Notes: a model not told the origin generated them from the sequence alone. Shown: positions 8,111 through 17,457, counted from the stretch's first letter. The stretch: 64,000 nucleotides of DNA from Roseiarcus sp963798015 (GCA_963798015.1 CAWCSA010000002.1:310001-374000); one strand, 5' to 3'. Program-made: numbers and translations.

Positions 8111-9274
8111 TTAGTGCCCCGTCAGCGGCTGGGCAAAGAATGTGGGAATAGCGGCGCCTTCGGAGATATGTTTGAGCATCCCGTCGGACGCAATTAGCGC
8201 CTCGCCGATCGTCACATCCATATCCAGATAACGATAGGATCCAAGCCGGCCGACGAAGGTCACGCCGGGGGTCGCCATCGCCCGGTCGACGTATTTCTTC
8301 AGCATGGCTTCTTCGTCGGTCTGGCGGATTGGATAATAGGGAATGTCATTCGGACCGCAGGACCGGCTGAATTCGCGATACAGGATCGTGCCCTCAAATT
8401 GGTCCTTTTCCCAAGGCGCGAAGTGCTTGTGCTCCGTTATGCGGGTAAAGGGGGTCGCCTCGTCGCAATAATTGATGACGGCGGAGCCCTGATAGTCTCC
8501 CTTCGCCCGGAAGACCTCAAAATCCAGGGTGCGGTAGCCCAGCCTGCCCGAACTGTAGCCGAAATAGCGGTCAATCGGGCCGCTGTAGACCACATGGGCG
8601 AACGGCTCGGTCAAGTCTTCGAATTTTGCCCCCAGTCGCACCTCGACGCGAGGAATGTCCAGGATGGCGGCGACCAATTCGGTATAGCCGCGCTCAGGCA
8701 TCGCCTGATGGGGGTGGGCGAAATAAGAATCGTCGAAATTGAAGCGAAGCGGCAGACGTTTGAGGATCGATGCAGGGAGCCGGGTTGGATCGAGGCCCCA
8801 TTGCTTGCGGGTGTAGCCACGGAAGAAGGCCTCGTAGAGTTCGGGCCCGATCATGCTGAGAGCCTGCTCCTCGAAATTGGCCGGCTCCGGTATTTTCCGG
8901 GTCTTCGAGGCGACGAAGGCGGCCGCATCCTCAGGCCCCATGGCCTTGCGGAAGAACTGGTTGATGGTCAGGAGGTTGACCGGCAGCGAATAGACCAATC
9001 CCGCCGAGACCGCCTGCACGCGGTGCCGGTAAGGGCGCATGATTCCGAACTGTTGGACATAGCTCCAGACGCGCTCGTCGGCGGTGTGGAATATGTGGGG
9101 ACCGTAGACATGAGTCATCACGCCGGTCTCGGAATCGCGCTGCGAGTGGCAATTGCCCGCCACATGCGAGCGCTCATCGACCACCAGGACCTCGTGCCCG
9201 GCTTGGGCAAGAGCGCGACCGATGACCGCGCCGCTGAATCCAGCGCCGACGATGCAATATCTCATGCCGCCCAT
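8111..9274 (-). CDS. glf: UDP-galactopyranose mutase
   Basis: A 387-residue flavoenzyme that interconverts UDP-galactopyranose and UDP-galactofuranose in the cytoplasm. The N-terminal FAD-binding fold reads MRYCIVGAGFSGAVIGRALA, followed by VVDERSHVAGNCH and YGPHIFHTADERVW, all hallmark Glf motifs. The central part contains EEQALSMIGPELYEAFFRGY and TRKQWGLDP, and later YSGPIDRYFGYSSGRLGYRT. Length matches the bacterial family (about 370-390). The start is either the first Met or the Met at residue 4, which begins MRYCIVG. It faces the galactofuranosyltransferase-like gene across the IS630 element, and the pair suggests a Galf-containing surface glycan. Confidence 0.96.
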   Translation of the reverse strand: MGGMRYCIVGAGFSGAVIGRALAQAGHEVLVVDERSHVAGNCHSQRDSETGVMTHVYGPHIFHTADERVWSYVQQFGIMRPYRHRVQAVSAGLVYSLPVNLLTINQFFRKAMGPEDAAAFVASKTRKIPEPANFEEQALSMIGPELYEAFFRGYTRKQWGLDPTRLPASILKRLPLRFNFDDSYFAHPHQAMPERGYTELVAAILDIPRVEVRLGAKFEDLTEPFAHVVYSGPIDRYFGYSSGRLGYRTLDFEVFRAKGDYQGSAVINYCDEATPFTRITEHKHFAPWEKDQFEGTILYREFSRSCGPNDIPYYPIRQTDEEAMLKKYVDRAMATPGVTFVGRLGSYRYLDMDVTIGEALIASDGMLKHISEGAAIPTFFAQPLTGH

Positions 9275-9551
9275 TTCCGATTGTTTTGAGGAGACGCCAT
9301 TCTAGCAGGCTGTGGGAGATGTGTCCCGTGCGCCGGCGGGAAGGCGCCTGCCGCTCCGAGGCGCTGAAGAGCGCGAGCCATTGAAAAACTTGATACCGTC
9401 ATCCAATCTACTCGCCTCGCACGAGCAAGCCTCGACTCGATTCCCAAAATGGCTGTAGAAGCCGGGCCGGGCCTTGCGCTGACGAGCCCCTCGAACAATG
9501 TTCTCGGTTGGCTGAAAGGCCTCCCATCCGAGCAAATGGAATCTCCTGCAA

Positions 9552-10178
9552 ATGAAACGCTTCCCATTTCGCCTGAGCCTGTCGACGCCCTTCATCGCGA
9601 TCGTGCTCGCCCTTCTCTCGCTGACCTCGATCGCCTCGCCGGCTGAGGCGCAGGCCTCCAGGCGCATCGAGGCCTATTATCAGCAGCTGATGCCGACGCT
9701 CAAGGCCGCCGGGTCGCTCAGCGTCGGCGAGCGCGACCGGCGTTTCGGGCCCGCCATCAGATCCGCCTTCGACATTGGGACCATGACGAGACTGGCCTCG
9801 GGTCCCGCCTGGAGCAAGTTCTCAGGCGCCCAGCAGGCTGCGGTTCGCGATGCCTTCGCCCGGTTCCTCGTCGCCGAATACGCCCATCAGGTGAGCGACT
9901 ATTCGGGTGAAAGCTTTGTCGTCGATCCGCAGACGAGCCCGGAAGCGCGCGGCGGGGGCGAAATCGTCAAAACCAAGCTCCTCCAGCCCGGCGGTCGGAC
10001 GGTGCAGATCAACTATCTCGTTCGCGGCGGCCGCATCATCGACGTCTACCTCAATGGCACGATCAGCGATCTGGCGACCCGACGCGACGAATTCGCCTCG
10101 ATCCTGGCTGGCGGCGGCGGCGCGGACGCCCTGGTCAAGACGTTGCGCGAGCGGACTGAGAGCTTGCTGGCGAGTTAG
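9552..10178 (+). CDS. hpnM: HpnM, MlaC-like hopanoid-associated periplasmic protein
   Basis: A 208-residue exported protein with a signal peptide ending near AEAQA (about residue 34) followed by an MlaC / toluene-tolerance (Ttg2D) domain: RRIEAYYQQLMPTLKAAG, FGPAIRSAFDIGTMTRL, AARDAFARFLVAEYA-like sequence and QINYLVRGGRIIDVYLNG. MlaC proteins carry lipids across the periplasm. The HpnM version is found next to hopanoid genes and is thought to help place hopanoids or lipids in the outer membrane. The next gene is hpnG, 21 bases downstream, which supports the assignment. Start ATG at 9552; several bases of purine-rich sequence precede it. Confidence 0.86.
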   Translation: MKRFPFRLSLSTPFIAIVLALLSLTSIASPAEAQASRRIEAYYQQLMPTLKAAGSLSVGERDRRFGPAIRSAFDIGTMTRLASGPAWSKFSGAQQAAVRDAFARFLVAEYAHQVSDYSGESFVVDPQTSPEARGGGEIVKTKLLQPGGRTVQINYLVRGGRIIDVYLNGTISDLATRRDEFASILAGGGGADALVKTLRERTESLLAS

Positions 10179-10199
10179 TCAGTCGGGTCGAACCTCGCC

Positions 10200-10892
10200 T
10201 TGCCGCCGTCCGCCAGCGTTCTGATCGTCTGCGGACTGAAACGCGAGGCGGCGATCCTCAAGGGGCCGGGCCGCACGACGCTTTGTGGCGACGCGGCTAC
10301 TTTGCGCGTCAGACTGGCCGAAGCGGCGAGCCTCAGGCCGTCGCTGGTGGTCAGCTGGGGCCTGTGCGGCGGCCTCGATCCGCGGCTTCGTCCTGGCGAC
10401 CTCATTCTCGGCGTGGAAGTCGTCTCGAATGCGGGCGCGGTCAGAACCAACGAGGCCATTGCATCGTCGCTGGCGCAGCGACTTGGCGGCGCCGGAGCCC
10501 GCGTCATCGTCGAACGCCTGGCGGCCTCCGATGCTCCAGTTCTCACAGCCGCCGCCAAGGCGGAACTACGTCGCTCCACCGGAGCGGCGGGCGTCGACAT
10601 GGAAAGCCTGATCGCCGGTCAGTTTGCGCTTCAGCAAGGGATTCCGTTCGCGATTTTGCGCGCGGTCGCCGACCCTGCCGAACGCGACTTGCCGCCGCTC
10701 GCGTTGAAAGCCGTGGCTTCCGATGGCGCGATCAACGTTCAAGCCGTTATCGGAGCGCTGGTCCGCTCTCCGAGCCAGTTCGCGGGCCTACGGGGTCTCG
10801 CGGCCGACAGTCGCGCCGCGTTCCGCGCGCTAAACCGCTGTCGCAGCCTTCTTCCTGGCCTTTTCCTCGGCCTCGGAGCGGCGGATCTCTGA
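10200..10892 (+). CDS. hpnG: HpnG, adenosylhopane nucleosidase/phosphorylase
   Basis: A 230-residue member of the nucleoside phosphorylase family. It begins MPPSASVLIVCGLKREAAIL, with LVVSWGLCGGLDPRLRPGDL, then GAAGVDMESLIAGQFA, the Asp-Met-Glu-Ser motif that binds the ribose in this family, and PFAILRAVADPAERDLPP. HpnG removes adenine from adenosylhopane to give ribosylhopane or its phosphate, the step after HpnH. The start is a TTG with no clear ribosome site, so translation may be coupled to hpnM 21 bases upstream. Its last 63 bases overlap the end of the convergent hpnH gene. Confidence 0.88.
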   Translation: MPPSASVLIVCGLKREAAILKGPGRTTLCGDAATLRVRLAEAASLRPSLVVSWGLCGGLDPRLRPGDLILGVEVVSNAGAVRTNEAIASSLAQRLGGAGARVIVERLAASDAPVLTAAAKAELRRSTGAAGVDMESLIAGQFALQQGIPFAILRAVADPAERDLPPLALKAVASDGAINVQAVIGALVRSPSQFAGLRGLAADSRAAFRALNRCRSLLPGLFLGLGAADL

Positions 10893-11987
10893 GAGCTTCT
10901 GGGCGACGTTCTTGTCAAACACGTACTCGGCCTCGCGCTGGCCTTCGAGCGGGATGTCCGGCGCCATCGGGCCGTCAGTCTTGACGCCCATGAGCGCGAC
11001 ACGGGCCGCTTTCCAGGGCTTCGTCACCGTATCACGCACCGCAGTCGCCTCGAACCCGCTATGGACCATGCAGTCGGCGCATTTCTCATAATTGCCGGTG
11101 CCGTACGCGTCCCAATTTGTGTCGTCCATCAGCTCCTTGAAGGTCTTGGTGTAACCTTCCCCGAGCAGATAGCAGGGCTTCTGCCAGCCGAAGACAGTCC
11201 GGGTCGGATTGCCCCATGGCGTGCAATGGTAGGTCTGGTTGCCGGCCAGGAAGTCGAGGAACATGGTCGACTGGTTGAAGGCCCATTTCCGACCCTGATT
11301 GCCGCGCTCGAAGATCGACCGGAACAGCTGCTTGGTGGCGGAGCGGTTGAGGAAATGCTTCTGGTCGGGGGCCCGCTCGTAAGCGTAACCCGGCGACACC
11401 GTGATGCCGTCGACGCCGAGTTCAGTCACCGTGTCGAAGAAGGCGGCGACGCGCTCCGGGTCCGCGTCATTGAAGAAGGTGCAATTGATCGTGACGCGGA
11501 AGCCCTTCGCCTTGGCCGTCTTGAGCGCCTTGACCGCACGGTCGTAGACGCCGGGCTCGCAGACCGACTTGTCGTGCATCTCCTGATCGCCGTCGAGATG
11601 GATCGACCAGGTAAAATAGGGGCTCGGCTTGTACTGATCGATCTTCTTTTCGAGCAGCAACGCATTGGTGCAGACGATCGCAAACTTTTTGCGCGCGATG
11701 ACGCCCTCGACGATCTTTGCCAGGTCTCTGTGCAGCAACGGCTCACCGCCAGCCATGACGACCACGGGCGCGCCGCACTCATCGACGGAGGCCAAAGCAT
11801 CCTCAACGGAGATCCGCTTGTTGAGAATCGAGTCGGGATAGTCGATCTTGCCACAACCGGCGCAAGCGAGATTGCACCGGAACAACGGCTCCAGCATCAG
11901 CACCAACGGATAACGCTTGCGGCCGGCCAGGTGTTGCCGAACGACATAGGCGCCAACTCTTGCAATCTGTCTTAATGGTATGCCCAC
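10830..11987 (-). CDS. hpnH: HpnH, radical SAM adenosyl-hopene transferase
   Basis: A 385-residue radical SAM enzyme that adds a 5'-deoxyadenosyl group to diploptene, starting hopanoid side-chain building. The iron-sulfur motif C-x3-C-x2-C is present as CNLACAGC (Cys38, 42, 45), followed by VVMAGGEPLLH, a SAM-binding GGE-type motif, and FTWSIHLDGDQEMHD. The C-terminal region has extra cysteines (CTPWGNP, KPCYLLGEG, NYEKCADCMVHSG) typical of HpnH and a charged, Lys/Ala-rich tail. Length and order match the family well. ispH lies 31 bases upstream on the same strand, an arrangement common in hopanoid clusters. Confidence 0.95.
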   Translation of the reverse strand: MGIPLRQIARVGAYVVRQHLAGRKRYPLVLMLEPLFRCNLACAGCGKIDYPDSILNKRISVEDALASVDECGAPVVVMAGGEPLLHRDLAKIVEGVIARKKFAIVCTNALLLEKKIDQYKPSPYFTWSIHLDGDQEMHDKSVCEPGVYDRAVKALKTAKAKGFRVTINCTFFNDADPERVAAFFDTVTELGVDGITVSPGYAYERAPDQKHFLNRSATKQLFRSIFERGNQGRKWAFNQSTMFLDFLAGNQTYHCTPWGNPTRTVFGWQKPCYLLGEGYTKTFKELMDDTNWDAYGTGNYEKCADCMVHSGFEATAVRDTVTKPWKAARVALMGVKTDGPMAPDIPLEGQREAEYVFDKNVAQKLSEIRRSEAEEKARKKAATAV

Positions 11988-12018
11988 GAGCGATTCCTAA
12001 AAAGTCACGACAAAAGGT

Positions 12019-12951
12019 CTAGACGGGTTCATTCCGGAGTTCCGCCGGGAGACGAAAGCTAACCGTCTCGGCCGGACCGTCAAGGACCGACACTTCGGAC
12101 GGCCCAAGCGCCGACAAGGCCTGGACCACCTCCTCGACAACGATCTCGGGCGCGGAGGCCCCAGCGGTCACGCCGACGACAGCCGCGTTGCGAACCCACT
12201 GCGGGTCGATTTCGCTACTGTCGGCGACCAGATAGCTTGGAATTCCAACTTCGTCGCCAATCTCCCGCAGACGGTTGGAGTTCGAGCTGTTGCGGGCGCC
12301 GACGACGATGATGACGTCGGCGACCTGGCACAATTCGCGCACAGCAGTCTGTCAATTCTGTGTCGCGTAGCAAATGTCGCGCACATCAGGACCCACGACG
12401 TCGCTGAAGCGGCGAGCCAATGCCGCGATGACGCCCCGCGTATCGTCGACGCTCAACGTTGTCTGGGTGATGTAGGCAATCGGGGTATCGACCGCGATAG
12501 GCAGCTTCTCGACATCGTTCTCGTCTTCGACAAGGTGCACCTCGCCGTCAATCTGCCCGAGCGTGCCTTCGACTTCGGGATGCCCGGCATGACCGATGAA
12601 CACCAGCACGCGACCCCGAGCGATATACCCGCGCCCCTGGTTGTGCACCTTGGTGACCAACGGGCACGTGGCATCGATGGTCGGCAGCGACCGCAGCCTC
12701 GCATCGTCTTCAACTTCCCGCGACACGCCATGGGCGCTGAAGATGGTGACGGCGCCCGCCGGCACGTCCTTCAGGGTCTCGACAAAACGGGCGCCTTTCG
12801 CCTTGAGCAATTCGACCACGTGGCGATTGTGGACGATCTCGTGGCGCACGTAGACGGGCGCGCCATGCTTGGCCAGCGCCCGCTCGACGATATCGATCGC
12901 CCGAACAACGCCGGCGCAAAACCCGCGCGGCTGAGCAAGAATGATCTTCAT
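12019..12951 (-). pseudogene. ispH: ispH (HMBPP reductase) with an in-frame TGA
   Basis: IspH makes IPP and DMAPP from HMBPP at the end of the MEP pathway. The first 199 codons read MKIILAQPRGFCAGVVRAID to DICYATQN and hold all three cluster cysteines (12, 96, 194) and the GHPEVEGT motif. Codon 200 is TGA (12352-12354). The same frame then continues QTAVRELCQVADVIIVVGAR with the substrate-binding NSSNSNRL motif, ending at 12019 after 310 codons in total. In homologues this position is Arg in CYATxNRQ, so CGA to TGA by one base is the simplest explanation. The frame is otherwise intact. Either this copy is dead and another ispH exists, or there is read-through (the next base is C, a leaky context), or a base-call error. 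It would be co-transcribed with hpnH. Confidence 0.9.
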
Positions 12952-13436
12952 TCCCCTGCCTTCTCGTCGAAGCCTCGGCGGCCAGGATAACCGCCGACGC
13001 CGGGCGCAGCCAACCCCCCGCGCACTCCCCTGACGAATTTCGAAAGGACAGCCATACGCCGCAACCTAGGTCGAGACAAGAGATGGGGTTCGGATCGGAA
13101 ATCTTCCAATCGGCAGTGTCTCAGTTTGGCAGCGGTTCTCAGGACTGCCCGTGCGTTCACGTTGGCTGGACGCTTCTCGCCTTTAGGACCGCCAACTTGA
13201 GCGGTTGATTCAGACTGTGACACTACGCTCCAGGGTCAAACCTCAAATCGCGCTTCGCCGGTGGCCGCTCGATGGACGGCCGCGATGCGCAAACAGAGGT
13301 CATTCCCCGATGTCGTGGCGAACGGGATAAATCGACCCGAAGCGGTCGGTTGGGATTGGTTTGAGGATTCACCCGCCACATGTGATCATAGGCAAAAGGG
13401 GAGGCTGATAGTGGGCGACGGAAGGAGTCGTTGGCC
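12952..13436. other. Intergenic region between ispH and a serine hydrolase gene
   Basis: It separates divergent genes and should carry the promoter of the ispH-hpnH unit. A minus-strand frame at 12948-13223 is open, but its composition (Arg/Gly-rich, no domain) looks like chance. Nothing else is recognised. Confidence 0.5.
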
Positions 13437-14579
13437 ATGCGCGTAACTCGCAGAACGGCACTGCAGGCTTCATTGCTCGGCGTAGCCGGAGTGCTCAGGG
13501 CAATGCCGACAACCGCGCAGTCGCCACCGGCAGGACCAACTCCTGCGGAGCGCGAAAGGCTGGCCCACCTCGCGGCCGATCTGATGGACTGGTACGAAGC
13601 CCCAGGGCTTTCAGTCGCCATCGCGACGAAGGGAGAGCCGGTATACATCGAAGCCTTTGGTTTTGCGGACAAAGAGAGGCAAGAAACTCTCACAACGCAG
13701 CATCGTTTTCGAATTGCCAGCGTGACCAAACCAATCACGTCAGCAGGGATTCTACTACTGATGCAGGCTGGCAGAGTCCGTCTAACTGATCATGTCTTTG
13801 GCCCAAATTCGATCTTGGGAGACGAATATAAAACCCCGCCCAACCGGCAGGATATTGAGAGGATTACTATTGAGCATTTGTTAACTCATACCTCAGGTGG
13901 GTGGCCTAACGATCATGATGATCCAATGTTCAAAAATAAAGAAATGAGTCATCGGGAATTAATCAACTGGGCTTTGGAGACTGAACCTCTACGCTGGGAG
14001 CCCGGATATCGCTATGCTTATTCAAATTTTGGGTATTGCCTTCTGGGTCGGGTGATCGAAAAAATCACGAATCAGAAGTACGACCAGTATATCAAAAACG
14101 CACTTCTATCTCCATCCGGGGTGTCTGATATGCAAATCGCCGGCAATACACTCGAAGAGAGAGCGGTAAACGAGGTTAAGTACTACAGCCAGGTCGCCGG
14201 CCAAGATCCTTACGACTTAAACATAGCTAGAATGGACTCCCACGGAGGATGGATTGCTGCGCCATTTGATCTTATCCGCTTTACTGCGAGCATCGACGGG
14301 TCCAGGGGCAACCCGTTGCTGAGCCCGGACACGCTCACGATCATGACGACTCCCTCCCAAGCAAATTCGGGTTACGCGAAAGGGCTTTTTGTCAATAGCG
14401 TCCGTAACTGCTGGCATACGGGCTCGTTGCCCGGAACTGCAACCCTCGCGGTTCGGACGCATACCGGTTTTAGTTGGGCTGCCTTCGTAAATACACGAAC
14501 CAAATTTGAAGATATGCTCGACAGCCTGGACGCGCTGATGTGGCATATGGTCGGCAGCGTGGAGGGGTGGCGCGCCTGA
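13437..14579 (+). CDS. Exported beta-lactamase-like serine hydrolase
   Basis: A 380-residue class C beta-lactamase/penicillin-binding-like hydrolase with a twin-arginine type signal (RVTRRTALQASLLGVAGVLRA). Catalytic motifs in order: SVTK (nucleophile Ser and Lys) in RFRIASVTKPITSAGIL, YSN in YRYAYSNFGYCLLGRVIE, and HTG in CWHTGSLPGTA. The family covers esterases, D-amino-acid peptidases and beta-lactamases; the substrate here is unknown. The ATG at 13437 is chosen because GAAGGAG ends nine bases before it, while the in-frame TTG at 13431 is only three bases away. The middle of the gene (about 13800-14250) is much richer in A and T than its ends, which suggests transfer or a chimaeric history. 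Confidence 0.85.
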   Translation: MRVTRRTALQASLLGVAGVLRAMPTTAQSPPAGPTPAERERLAHLAADLMDWYEAPGLSVAIATKGEPVYIEAFGFADKERQETLTTQHRFRIASVTKPITSAGILLLMQAGRVRLTDHVFGPNSILGDEYKTPPNRQDIERITIEHLLTHTSGGWPNDHDDPMFKNKEMSHRELINWALETEPLRWEPGYRYAYSNFGYCLLGRVIEKITNQKYDQYIKNALLSPSGVSDMQIAGNTLEERAVNEVKYYSQVAGQDPYDLNIARMDSHGGWIAAPFDLIRFTASIDGSRGNPLLSPDTLTIMTTPSQANSGYAKGLFVNSVRNCWHTGSLPGTATLAVRTHTGFSWAAFVNTRTKFEDMLDSLDALMWHMVGSVEGWRA

Positions 14580-14993
14580 AATCAAAGAGAACCCATGCCC
14601 CCGCTTCGCCTGCGCAAGTCCGCTTTCCGCCCAATTGAGCCGTTCGCGGTCGTGACCCGCTTGTGTCCGCTGAACGTCGAAACGGGCCAATCGATTGAGT
14701 TTTTGCCCTGGGCGACGCGGGGACGACAGGTCGAAGATTAAGGCTTGCGACGGATTCGATGAGCAGGTCTGGCTGCATTTCGTGAGCGCTTCGACCGGGC
14801 GGGCAGCCGACATGAGCGGCGCTTCGGGACATACAACATATTGATAATGTTATTATGTGCCGAACGCGCCAGACGGTCGCATTTTTGAGCGCGGAACTAA
14901 ACGGGGTCGTAACTCACTGAAAACATGAGGGGGCGCCGGTAAAAATGCTGCTAGAGGCCCGGCGCCGCCGATGCGCGCTCCTCGCGAACCGCC
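14580..14993. other. Intergenic region between convergent genes
   Basis: No convincing gene. A short AT-rich patch lies near 14830-14865. Near the right end an inexact GGCGCCGG / CCGGCGCC pair (about 14933-14970) could form a long-loop stem for the convergent genes. Nothing more is claimed. Confidence 0.4.
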
Positions 14994-16535
14994 TCAGCCC
15001 CGCGCTGGCGCGGCCGCCCACTTCCGGTTGAGCGCGAGCACGGCGGCGACGGCGGCGAGAGGGACCAATGTCGCCCATGAGCCGATCACGGCGGTGGTCG
15101 TCGCCACAGCCCACAGGATCGAGACCAGGTGCTCCATCATGCCGACGAGCTTCGACTGCGAGTGACGGCGCAGCACGAGGCCACGACGCGATGGCGACTG
15201 CCGCCAGAGATTGACCAGCGCGGCTGAGGCGATCGCCCCGGCGCCGCACAGAAGCGCGCAAAACCCGGCCCAGGGCGAAGCGAAGGCCAAGGCGGCAAGG
15301 GGAAGTGCGAGGAGGAGGGCGATCGGCTGACCAATTGCCGTGATCTTGGCGCGTTCGATGACGGCGCGGGCTAAGGGAGCGGTTGCGAGAAAATCCGGCG
15401 CGTCCTCGGCCGAAAGGGCGATCCAGGACAAGGCCCCCGCGAGTTGGGCTGCGATCACCACGAGCGGCGGCGTGAAGGCGACGCCGACCGTGCCCGTAGG
15501 GCCGCCGCCGCGCCACAGAATGACGGCGAGCGGCGTCGTATAGGCGGCCTGCAAAAGAAGTTGCGACATCAGCCACGGGTCGCGCCAAACCACGCGCCGC
15601 TCCTTGATGCGCAACGCCGTGCTGGCGCTCGCGCCAAAGCGCGACGTCCCCCTTGCTGCAGCGCCTGCATGAGCTGGCGCGCCGGCGGAGGCGATCGCGG
15701 CGCGCGCGAAGCGCTCGCCGAAAGCCAGGCATGCGAGCGCAAAGACGACGGCGCCAAAAGCTGTCCAGACGAGAACCGCGTGCGGATCGCCCGCCGCGGC
15801 GCGCACCGGCGCCCACAGGAGGCCTTGCAACTCGCCATCAGCGTTTGCACGCGGCGTGAAGGTCGCCAGGGTCGTCGCTCGCATGCCCTCGGGCAGCACG
15901 GCGACAACCTGCGCCGCAAGCACAGCGGACGCGCCGATCGCTGTCGCTGCGATCTGACCGAAAAGGCGCGCGCGTCGCGGCCCTGTCGCCAGAAACAGGC
16001 CCATGGACAGAATGATCGCGAAGCCCGTCCCCGCAAGGCCGGCGGCAAGCAGGGCCGGATAGAGCGCCAGCCAATGCGGATGGCCCCGCAGCGCGGCGAC
16101 GTCGGCGAGCGGCGCCAGCAACAGCCCGACCGACGCGACGGCCCCGACCGAAATCGACAAAGCGCGGGCGGCAAGCAGAGCGTGCGCATCGACAGGCGAA
16201 GCGAGAATCAACTCGAGGTCCGAGCGCCCAAACAAAGTGCGGGTAAAGTCCGCGATCGACTGGCCAACAATCCACGGAAAAACGAGCGCGGCGGCGCTGG
16301 CGAGGATCGTCGTGATTCGCACGACGCCATTAGGGCCGTCTTCAATGCCGATAAGCCAGCCGGCGGCCGGGTAGGCAGCGAAGTGCAGGCCTAAGAACAG
16401 GAGCGCGATCAAAGCCGCCAGCTGCCGCAGCGACAACGAGCCGAACATCGAGGCAACGCTACGCGCGCTCAGGCACAAATCGTGCAGGACGAAACGAGGA
16501 AAAGCGGCCAAAGATCGAATCAACCGCCGAATCAT
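14994..16535 (-). CDS. ABC transporter permease (large, multi-helix)
   Basis: A 513-residue membrane protein with about ten or more hydrophobic segments, for example LRQLAALIALLFLGLHFAAY, TGFAIILSMGLFLATG and PIALLLALPLAALAFA. Its start overlaps the stop of the upstream ATPase gene by four bases (ATGA), so the two are translationally coupled and should form one exporter in the inner membrane. No periplasmic binding protein is nearby, which fits an exporter. Substrate unknown. The repeated phrase DFTRTLFGRSDLELILASPV resembles ABC-2 type permeases of unknown cargo. Confidence 0.75.
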   Translation of the reverse strand: MIRRLIRSLAAFPRFVLHDLCLSARSVASMFGSLSLRQLAALIALLFLGLHFAAYPAAGWLIGIEDGPNGVVRITTILASAAALVFPWIVGQSIADFTRTLFGRSDLELILASPVDAHALLAARALSISVGAVASVGLLLAPLADVAALRGHPHWLALYPALLAAGLAGTGFAIILSMGLFLATGPRRARLFGQIAATAIGASAVLAAQVVAVLPEGMRATTLATFTPRANADGELQGLLWAPVRAAAGDPHAVLVWTAFGAVVFALACLAFGERFARAAIASAGAPAHAGAAARGTSRFGASASTALRIKERRVVWRDPWLMSQLLLQAAYTTPLAVILWRGGGPTGTVGVAFTPPLVVIAAQLAGALSWIALSAEDAPDFLATAPLARAVIERAKITAIGQPIALLLALPLAALAFASPWAGFCALLCGAGAIASAALVNLWRQSPSRRGLVLRRHSQSKLVGMMEHLVSILWAVATTTAVIGSWATLVPLAAVAAVLALNRKWAAAPARG

Positions 16536-17287
16536 GCCGCGCGTCCGGCCTCAGAGGTCAAATCGAGGAACACCCTCTCCAGCGTCGCGCCATCGGTGTC
16601 AATACGGGCGCGCAACTCATCGAGCGTCCCCTCGGCGATCATCTTGCCGCGCGCGATGATGCCGATGCGGTCCGCGAGCCGCTCCGCGACCTCGAGAATA
16701 TGTGTGGTCATGATGATGGTCGCGCCCGCGCGCACGCGCTCTGTCAGAATGTCCTTCACCTGCCGGGCCGCGGCGGCGTCGAGGCCGGTCAGCGGCTCGT
16801 CGAGCATCAGGAGCCTCGGCTCGTGGATGAGCGCCCCGGCGAGCGCCAGCTTCTGCCGCATGCCGCGCGAAAATCCTTCGCAGCGATCGCGCCGATTCGG
16901 CCAAAGACCTAAGCTTTCGAGCAGGTCTTCCGCCTGCCGCTTGGCGCGACGGGCCTCGACCGACCAGAGGCCGGCGACGAATTCGAGATATTCGAGCGGG
17001 TCGAGCTTATCGTACAGCATCGGCTCGTCGGGCAGCCAGGCGACGATGCGCTTGGCCTCGATCGGCGAGCGGCGGGCGTCGATTCCGAAGATCTCGATGT
17101 CGCCGTCGTCGGCCGGCAAAAGCCCCGCGACCAATCGTAACGTCGTCGTCTTTCCGGCCCCGTTCGGGCCGAGCAGCGCGTAGAATTCGCCTGCGGCGAT
17201 CGTGAGGTCGAGCCGATCGACCGCCGGCCGGCCGAAGCTCTTGGTCAGGCGCCTGAGCACCAGGGCGGGAACGTCGGGAGCGGGCAT
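16532..17287 (-). CDS. ABC transporter ATP-binding protein
   Basis: A 251-residue ATPase subunit. Walker A is LLGPNGAGKTTTLRLVAG, the Q-loop region is AWLPDEPMLYDKL, the signature is FSRGMRQKLALAGALIHEP (a SRGMRQK variant of LSGGQ common in ABC-2 exporters), Walker B is LLMLDEPLTGLD and the switch His is in IIMTTHILEVAE. It powers the permease encoded directly downstream. The promoter should lie in the 236 bases between it and the Omp25-like gene's terminator region. Confidence 0.92.
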   Translation of the reverse strand: MPAPDVPALVLRRLTKSFGRPAVDRLDLTIAAGEFYALLGPNGAGKTTTLRLVAGLLPADDGDIEIFGIDARRSPIEAKRIVAWLPDEPMLYDKLDPLEYLEFVAGLWSVEARRAKRQAEDLLESLGLWPNRRDRCEGFSRGMRQKLALAGALIHEPRLLMLDEPLTGLDAAAARQVKDILTERVRAGATIIMTTHILEVAERLADRIGIIARGKMIAEGTLDELRARIDTDGATLERVFLDLTSEAGRAA

Positions 17288-17457
17288 CGGGCAATCTCGG
17301 TCGGTGAAGAATGCAACCGAGAGTAGAAGCCGACGCTTGATCGGGCCTTAAGATCGCCCTTCAAACTTCGAGCGCAGCGTGGAAGCGGCGTTGTCGTAGG
17401 CCGGTGGCCAGGTTGCAGCCGGGCAGTTCAGACCGCAGCGCTACGGGCCATGAGTGC

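Noticed and set aside
12948..13223. Short minus-strand frame upstream of ispH
   Set aside because: No ribosome site, Arg/Gly-rich composition and no recognisable family; treated as chance.
15444..16394. 316-codon plus-strand frame across the ABC permease gene
   Set aside because: Antisense to a permease with clear membrane helices and coupled to its ATPase; its own product is Arg-rich without motifs.
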